A stretch of DNA of 64,000 nucleotides from Ifrita kowaldi (taxonomy: Eukaryota; Chordata; Aves; Passeriformes; Cinclosomatidae): positions 266,829 to 330,828 of the forward strand of contig VZRS01009566.1 of NCBI GenBank assembly GCA_013398055.1, written 5' to 3'. The notes beneath the pieces were generated by a model. That model saw nothing but the letters and a program-made list of their open reading frames with translations. It had not been told where the DNA came from and made no database searches. A program made the position numbers and the translations under genes. Of this stretch, positions 62,714-64,000 are shown piece by piece. Numbering within the stretch: the stretch's first letter is position 1; each line of letters opens with the position of its first letter.

Positions 62714-64000
62714 CTACATCAAAATACATGTTGGTTTTTATTTTACTTTTACATATGATTCTACACATTCAAAACAAAACTGATTTTCTCGTCATCATAT
62801 AATATGCATTTCCATTAGACAATTTAACTTTTATTTGAAATTCTGCCTAGACTTCCAAATAATAAAACAGTGCATACAACGTTGGAAAAGCTGCAGCAGT
62901 AAAAAGATGCACTGAGTACAGCTTACTGTCCTGACTCCTCATGATAACAGATTCATGTATCTCCCGACAGGCTATTCCCTCTACCCCTTTCACTTCTACA
63001 GCACAAGAATCAATAAACTTTGCCTCCTACTAGCACAAGGGAGTTCTTTCATCAGCTCAAAAAGGGAGCATAAAGATTTCTTAACTGCCTTATCACCCAT
63101 TCTTCACCATGCACCAAATGGCCAAATTCACTGGCTGAACTTTCTTTTTGTCAGACAGGAAGATATTCACTGGCCAGAAACTATTCCTGTGGAATAAATT
63201 AAGTATAGGTGCATTCATACGTGTCATTGTGTTAAAAAATAATTAAGCTAATATAATGACGAATGAAGGAAAATTCACTCATCATATTTGTCAATGCTAT
63301 TTCTAAATTAGAGATGGGAACTGTTTTGGTTTGGTTGTTTGTCTTCTTTGGTAGTATGGTCTCGTTTTGCGGAGGGAGGTTCAATTGGATATTTTTTCCA
63401 CACTTTTCTTTACATTTCTAAAAACACAGAATCATTCTAAACACACGGAGTGTCATCTCGAGGAAGAGAAATATGAGGAATATGCTTTCGTGAGTTGATG
63501 TTCTACATACATTAGGGTCAGCTGCTAAACACCTCTCCTGTCAAGTGAAAAATTTGTTTTACTTATATCCCAAGGAAGTGCATCGATGGCTACATATTGT
63601 AGCCTCTCCTCTAAAACACAGATGCTGGAATGATGAAAAAAAATACACTGCCTTTTTTCTTAAGCAATAGAAGAAGAAGCTTCCCTTGATCTTCAGCATC
63701 TGTACCTAACCACTGAACTATGAAATTCCTGAAATCTTAACATAGTTTGGTTAAAATAATGATAATGTCGCTAAAAAAAAAAATAAAATTAGTAGAAACA
63801 ATGGGTATGTAGCCAATTATCACCAACTCATGGCTTATCTGCCCTCATACCTTCAGTCTCCCATGACCTCCACATACTGCTTTCTCCACTGCATCTATAA
63901 TTAACTTCCCCATTCCTTCAGTCTCCCTCAAAACAGAAATATGATTGAGCCACCCACATTTTAAAAATGCACTTCTCACCCTATTTTCATTTCAAGAATT
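62714..64000 (-). other. TBC1D30: TBC1D30 intron, partial
   Basis: AT-rich intronic sequence to the window edge. I see no further TBC-domain exon on the - strand and no repeat I can name. Confidence 0.7.

Overview
This window is vertebrate nuclear DNA, almost certainly from a bird. The evidence is spliced genes with consensus GT/AG junctions, several 5'-truncated CR1 LINEs (the main avian retrotransposon), and avian-type ERV long terminal repeats. It holds the 3' ends of two convergent genes, separated by about 47-49 kb with no recognisable protein-coding gene.

Left end (1-about 4255, + strand): the last three coding exons of WIF1 (Wnt inhibitory factor 1), encoding the two final EGF-like modules and the basic C-terminal tail, followed by a roughly 700 bp 3' UTR with two AATAAA signals. 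Right end (52598-64000, - strand): the last five coding exons of TBC1D30, a Rab GTPase-activating protein. They join in frame to give its 448 C-terminal residues. The WIF1/TBC1D30 tail-to-tail arrangement agrees with the vertebrate order GNS-TBC1D30-WIF1-LEMD3, which I know from other species.

Middle (about 4.3-50.8 kb): AT-rich intergenic DNA with scattered transposon relics. These are CR1 fragments at 9.06-9.45, 14.66-14.73, 29.8-30.85 and 44.86-45.59 kb; a decayed ERVL-type gag/protease/RT relic at 20.8-22.7 kb; a 1.09 kb solo LTR at 24.62-25.71 kb; and a 0.58 kb solo LTR at 29.91-30.49 kb that landed inside an older CR1. Most open frames here look like chance.

Points for a second look: a possible transmembrane-tail exon near 35.4-35.7 kb (-); two homeodomain-motif-rich blocks that could be enhancers (10.3 and 15.85-16.1 kb); a duplicated 17-mer in the WIF1 3' UTR; and a 194 bp near-perfect tandem repeat around a single N at 61011, which is probably an assembly artefact inside a TBC1D30 intron. 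I found no operon, CRISPR array, tRNA, rRNA or convincing new multigene system.
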